Shown here: positions 20,782 through 23,824 of the stretch, piece after piece | How the letters are laid out: every line of letters begins with the position of its first letter | Numbering within the stretch: the stretch's first letter is position 1 | Source of the DNA: JBCFAY01 sp038562375 | GTDB lineage: Bacteria > Bacillota > Clostridia > Christensenellales > CAG-138 | DNA: 23,824 nt | Direction of reading: 5' to 3' | NCBI GenBank assembly: GCA_038562375.1 | Contig: JBCFAY010000033.1 | Coordinates: forward strand, 1-23,824 | The notes under the pieces: model-generated | The model's database searches: none | What the model was told of the DNA's origin: nothing | Seen by the model: only the letters and a program-made list of their open reading frames with translations | Position numbers and translations under genes: made by a program

Positions 20782-22005
20782 TTACGCGCGAACCTTCTTG
20801 TACGCGATACCGGCGGCGGCAACGATCGCGAGAGCGATCATCACGAAGCCGATGGAGGTCGCGGCATCACCGGTCTGCGGGACATCGGTATCCGCATCGG
20901 GAACCGTGATCGCGGAGGTGTAGAGGGTGATCGCAGCGCTGTCATACGCATAGAACACGGACAGCTTGCGGCCGAAGTGCACCGGGAGGAGCACGCCAGC
21001 AGCGCTGTAGTTGAAGCCGAAGAAGGTCATTACGCCGCTGTAGATCGCAGTCAGAGCCGCAATCGTGGGAGCGTCGGTCACTTCGACGCCAGCGAGATAG
21101 AACTTGAGGGAGGACGCGCCGCCGCCCGCGAGGACGGAGCCCTGGTCAACCACGAGATACGTGTCGCCAGCAGCGCTCACGACTTCGATCTTGCTCAGGT
21201 TCTTGGAGGAACCCGGAGCGATCGACTGAGCAAGGCTCGCGGTGAAGATCACAGCGCCATCGGGATCCGTACCGGCGTCAGTGCCATCGGGCAGAGCGAC
21301 GGTGTAGGTGATCACGTCGCCAGCGAGGGTCGCCGAGAGATCATACTTCACGACGTCTCTGCCGGAGAAGATCTGCGTGGCGTTCAGAGCAGTGATCTGA
21401 GCGGTGACGTCCGCAGAAGCGCTGGAAAGCGGAGCAAACTTCACGCTGTCTTCTACGCCGAGGATCTCAGCAAGGATCGTGCCGTTCGCAGCCGTGGAGA
21501 CCACGCCGCTGCCGATGATGACATGGCTCATAACACCGGTAGACGAGGGGCTTGCAAGCACGAACTCAACGGACTTGGAGTTGGCAGCCACGCTCGCCGC
21601 GAAGCCAACCGTCGCGGTGATACCGGTGGTGATGTCGATTGTATACCCAGCATAGGTGGTGCCGACAGCGGGCAGGAACGAAACGACATCGGAACTGACC
21701 AGAGCGACGGGATCGTTATAGTCGTCTTGTTCAGCGGTGACCAGATCATCATCGCCGGTCTTGTAATAGAGGGCGAAGTGGACAAGGCTGTCCTTGATGT
21801 ACGCCTTGTTAGCGGCAATCGCCTGCAGGCTCAGGATGCCAAGGCCGGAAGCGGGAGCCTCAATGAGTACGAGGTCGATGTCATAGAACGGAGCGAACGC
21901 AGTGGTGGTCGTCGTCGGGTTGATCGTGCCGGTGATGGCCAGCGCGGGAGCCGCGATCGCCAGAACCAGAACCAACGCGAGAACCAAGGATACGATTTTC
22001 TTCAT
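20782..22005 (-). CDS. Exported protein with VPQTG sorting signal, paralogue 1
   Basis: I do not recognise the central domain. The 407-aa product starts with a signal peptide (MKKIVSLVLALVLVLAIAAP, probable cleavage after ALA at residue 23). It ends with VPQTG at 375-379, a hydrophobic stretch and the basic tail KKVRA, the layout of a sortase substrate anchored to the cell wall. The mature part is rich in Ala, Thr, Ser, Val and Asp, with few basic residues and no Cys, and looks beta-rich. The ATG at 22003-22005 follows AAAGGGG with an 8-nt spacer. It is highly similar to the next gene, most strongly in the first 90 residues and the last 100, so a tandem duplication is clear. No sortase gene is in the window. 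Confidence 0.9.
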   Translation of the reverse strand: MKKIVSLVLALVLVLAIAAPALAITGTINPTTTTTAFAPFYDIDLVLIEAPASGLGILSLQAIAANKAYIKDSLVHFALYYKTGDDDLVTAEQDDYNDPVALVSSDVVSFLPAVGTTYAGYTIDITTGITATVGFAASVAANSKSVEFVLASPSSTGVMSHVIIGSGVVSTAANGTILAEILGVEDSVKFAPLSSASADVTAQITALNATQIFSGRDVVKYDLSATLAGDVITYTVALPDGTDAGTDPDGAVIFTASLAQSIAPGSSKNLSKIEVVSAAGDTYLVVDQGSVLAGGGASSLKFYLAGVEVTDAPTIAALTAIYSGVMTFFGFNYSAAGVLLPVHFGRKLSVFYAYDSAAITLYTSAITVPDADTDVPQTGDAATSIGFVMIALAIVAAAGIAYKKVRA

Positions 22006-22023
22006 GGTTTGTTCCCCTTTCGT

Positions 22024-22040
22024 AATTTCAATTTGAAATT
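22024..22040. repeat. 17-bp palindrome upstream of surface protein 1
   Basis: AATTTCAATTTGAAATT has perfect 8-bp arms around one central base and lies 4 nt from the ribosome binding site of the first surface protein gene. A GCCGGT/ACCGGC hairpin is next to it. Paralogue 2 lacks this element. It could be an operator or a leader hairpin. Confidence 0.5.
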
Positions 22041-22096
22041 GAGCCGGTTGCCCACCGGCAGGGTAGATTCAGGGCAAGAGCCCGTTCCACGCAATT

Positions 22097-22125
22097 ATAT
22101 TAGCATTGACTGCCAAGCCTGTCAA
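22097..22125 (-). promoter_or_regulatory. Sigma-A promoter of surface protein 1
   Basis: TTGACA (22120-22125), 17-nt spacer, TAATAT (22097-22102) on the minus strand. The leader is about 85 nt. The rest of the 317-nt gap between the paralogues (22126-22272) shows nothing recognisable. Confidence 0.85.
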
Positions 22126-22272
22126 TAGAAATTTTGCAAAAGTATTACGAGTGTTTACAAATCAGCCATTTACTTATCTTCATAAAGTCACGATAATAGG
22201 GATTTACACCCCTCAACAGTCATTTTTGCGGAATCAAATAAGTACCCCTGCGGATCTCTCTTGCCGGAACAC

Positions 22273-22298
22273 ATCGGCGCCCCTGTCGGGGCGCCGAT
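22273..22298 (-). other. ATCGGCGCCC-type stem-loop after surface protein 2
   Basis: A perfect 11-bp stem ATCGGCGCCCC / GGGGCGCCGAT with a TGTC loop lies 24 nt after the stop of the second surface protein gene, almost the same distance as after paralogue 1. The inner base pair and the loop differ, while pairing is kept. No T-run follows on the minus strand. Confidence 0.65.
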
Positions 22299-22322
22299 TC
22301 AAAGTATCGTTTTCTTTAAAAA

Positions 22323-23585
22323 TTACGCGCGGATCTTCCGGTATGCTAGACCTGCCGCGGCAACGATCGCCAAGGCGATCATCACAAAGCCGATCGAGGT
22401 AGCGGCGTCGCCGGTCTGCGGCACTTCGGTATCCGCGTCCGGGATCGTGATCGCGGAGTTGTACAGCGTGAGCGCGGCGCTGTCATACGCGTAGAATGTC
22501 GACAGCTTGCGGCCGAAGTGGATCGGGTGCAGCACGCCCGCCGCGCCGTAGTTGAAGCCGAAGTAGTTCATCACGCCGGTATAGGTCGCGGTCAGTTCGG
22601 CAAGCAGCGCGGCATCGGTTACCTCGGTATTAATTCCGGCTTGGTAGAACTTAAGAGCCGATGTGCCGCCGCCTGCCAGCGTCGAACCCTGATCCACCAC
22701 AAGGTAGAGCATGCCTGCGTTGCTTACAACCTCAATCTTGCTCAGGTTCTTGGAGGAGCCGGAGGCAATCGTCTGAGCGAGACTCGCGGTAAAGATCACT
22801 ATGCCGTCGGTATTCCCATCCGGATCAGACCCATCGGGTATGACAACCGTATAGGTGATCACATCTCCGGCAATGCCCGCACTGATGATGTACTTCATGA
22901 CGCCTTTGCCGGAGAAGATCGGGCCGCTGAGCAACAGGAGCTGATCCTCAATATCGTCCGGCAAATTGTCGGGTTCGGTAACGGGATCCTCGACAACAAG
23001 GGTCATCGGAGCGAACTTAACGCTGTTCTGATTGCCCAGGATCTCGGCGAGGATCGTGCCGTTCGCAGCCGCGGAGACCACGCCGCTGCCAACGATCACA
23101 CAGCTTGCAATATCATTCGTTGGGAACATCGGACCAATGGTAAGAGGGATGGTCATGGACTTGTCATTAGTGCCCATGGTCAAACCAGCTCCCTGTATAA
23201 CCGTTGGAAGCATGGTGCCCGTACTGTCAATCCTGTATCCATTGATAGTGTTCTGTTGAAACGTAACGATATCGGAGCTGATCAGTATCGCGGGATTAAT
23301 CATGAAGTCAAAGGGATCCGCCGTGATCGTGTCCATATCGCCGGTCTTGAAATACAGCACAAAATGCACAAGGCTATCTTTGATATAAGCCTTATTCGCT
23401 GCAACCGCCTGCAGGCTCAGGACGCTGAGGGCGCTCGCAGGCGTCTCGATGAGAACGAGGTCGATGTCGTAATATGGGGGCACCGCGGTCGTGGACGGAT
23501 TGATCGTGCCGGTGATGGCCGCCGCGGGAGCCGCGAACGCCAGAACCAGAACCATTGCGAGAATCAATGAAACGATTTTCTTCAT
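22323..23585 (-). CDS. Exported protein with VPQTG sorting signal, paralogue 2
   Basis: This 420-aa protein has the same layout as its neighbour: a signal peptide ending AAA at about residue 23, a mature region starting ITGTINPSTT, and VPQTG at 388-392 followed by a hydrophobic stretch and the tail RKIRA. It shares long nearly identical blocks with paralogue 1 (for example ANKAYIKDSLVHF and SKNLSKIEVVS). It differs in the middle, where it carries an extra acidic Pro-containing segment (VEDPVTEPDNLPDDIEDQ). The ATG at 23583-23585 follows AAAAGGGGAACAACC. The function is unknown; a structural cell-surface or pilin-like role is only a guess. Its promoter appears weaker than that of paralogue 1. 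Confidence 0.9.
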   Translation of the reverse strand: MKKIVSLILAMVLVLAFAAPAAAITGTINPSTTAVPPYYDIDLVLIETPASALSVLSLQAVAANKAYIKDSLVHFVLYFKTGDMDTITADPFDFMINPAILISSDIVTFQQNTINGYRIDSTGTMLPTVIQGAGLTMGTNDKSMTIPLTIGPMFPTNDIASCVIVGSGVVSAAANGTILAEILGNQNSVKFAPMTLVVEDPVTEPDNLPDDIEDQLLLLSGPIFSGKGVMKYIISAGIAGDVITYTVVIPDGSDPDGNTDGIVIFTASLAQTIASGSSKNLSKIEVVSNAGMLYLVVDQGSTLAGGGTSALKFYQAGINTEVTDAALLAELTATYTGVMNYFGFNYGAAGVLHPIHFGRKLSTFYAYDSAALTLYNSAITIPDADTEVPQTGDAATSIGFVMIALAIVAAAGLAYRKIRA

Positions 23586-23677
23586 GGTTGTTCCCCTTTT
23601 CGTTTAAAATCTTTTGCAGGCGGGTCCCCGGTCGGCGGGCGAAAAAAAGCGTGGGACAAGAGTTGTTTTACGCAAAA

Positions 23678-23706
23678 ATACTAGCATTTCCATGGTAATG
23701 CTGCAG
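23678..23706 (-). promoter_or_regulatory. Putative promoter of surface protein 2 with a poor -35 box
   Basis: TAGTAT (23678-23683) aligns with TAATAT of paralogue 1, with shared flanks AATGC before it and TTGCGT after it. Seventeen nt upstream is CTGCAG (23701-23706), a poor -35 match where paralogue 1 has TTGACA. Confidence 0.45.
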
Positions 23707-23713
23707 CTTGTCG

Positions 23714-23741
23714 AAAAAGTCCAGCAATGTCTGGGCTTTTT
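23714..23741. terminator. Bidirectional terminator at the right edge
   Basis: AAAAAGTCCAG / CTGGGCTTTTT (11 bp, one T-G wobble, 6-nt loop) has A- and T-tracts at both ends. On the minus strand it would stop transcription coming from beyond the window. On the plus strand it lies just before a new ORF. Confidence 0.7.
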
Positions 23742-23777
23742 GTGATATAAGAGGTAAAATATAAGAGGGTGATAGTG

Positions 23778-23824
23778 ATGCTAACGCGGGGGAAAATGGA
23801 GCGGGGCGTAGTAGAGATTGTAGA
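23778..23824 (+). CDS. Start of an ORF cut by the window edge, possibly a transposase
   Basis: Fifteen codons read MLTRGKMERGVVEIV from an ATG at 23778, preceded by AGAGGGTGAT, a fair match to an extended ribosome binding site. The short sequence resembles the N-terminus of IS1182-type transposases (a VEMV-like motif before the conserved LVP-DHLLR region), but only 15 residues are visible. A terminator immediately upstream would fit an insertion sequence. No inverted repeat end could be identified. Confidence 0.4.
   Translation, partial: MLTRGKMERGVVEIV

Overview
The window looks like a chromosomal piece of a GC-rich anaerobic Gram-positive bacterium (Bacillota, class Clostridia; a finer placement cannot be made from the sequence alone). 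The reasons are: Bacillota-like RpoB and RpoC without the large insertions of proteobacterial subunits, an L7Ae-type protein next to rpsL, strong TTGACA/17/TATAAT-type promoters, AGGAGG ribosome binding sites, a CarD and a YacL homologue, a rubrerythrin, and secreted proteins with a C-terminal sortase-type sorting signal.

Left part (1-13750, all minus strand): information-processing genes. In transcription order these are carD, yacL (PIN-TRAM), rpoB, rpoC, a Cys-rich two-TM protein of unknown function, an L7Ae-like K-turn protein, rpsL, rpsG, fusA and the first 43 codons of tuf. Good sigma-A promoters lie before carD (two in tandem), rpoB and the L7Ae gene. The usual rplK-rplA-rplJ-rplL genes are not upstream of rpoB; carD and yacL are there instead. 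Several intercistronic inverted repeats sit between the genes, the most striking overlapping the promoter of the L7Ae-rpsL-rpsG-fusA-tuf unit.

Middle (13751-18293): an imidazolonepropionase-like amidohydrolase (minus), a 73-aa protein made mostly of Gln and Asn (plus), a membrane-anchored WG-repeat protein (minus), and an OFA-type major facilitator transporter (plus). These are mostly single-gene units with their own promoters or terminators.

Right part (18294-23824): a rubrerythrin (minus), a DUF1846 protein (plus), and two tandem paralogous exported proteins (minus) with a signal peptide and a VPQTG sorting signal. Four consecutive stem-loops separate DUF1846 from the first paralogue. At the right edge a bidirectional terminator is followed by the first 15 codons of a plus-strand ORF, possibly a transposase. 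That ORF lies close to the point where promoter similarity between the two paralogues stops.

No rRNA, tRNA, CRISPR array or complete mobile element was seen. No clearly new multi-gene system is evident. The most promising unexplained items are the Cys-rich membrane protein inside the RNA polymerase gene cluster, the Gln/Asn-rich small protein, the paralogous surface-protein pair, and the structured intergenic regions.
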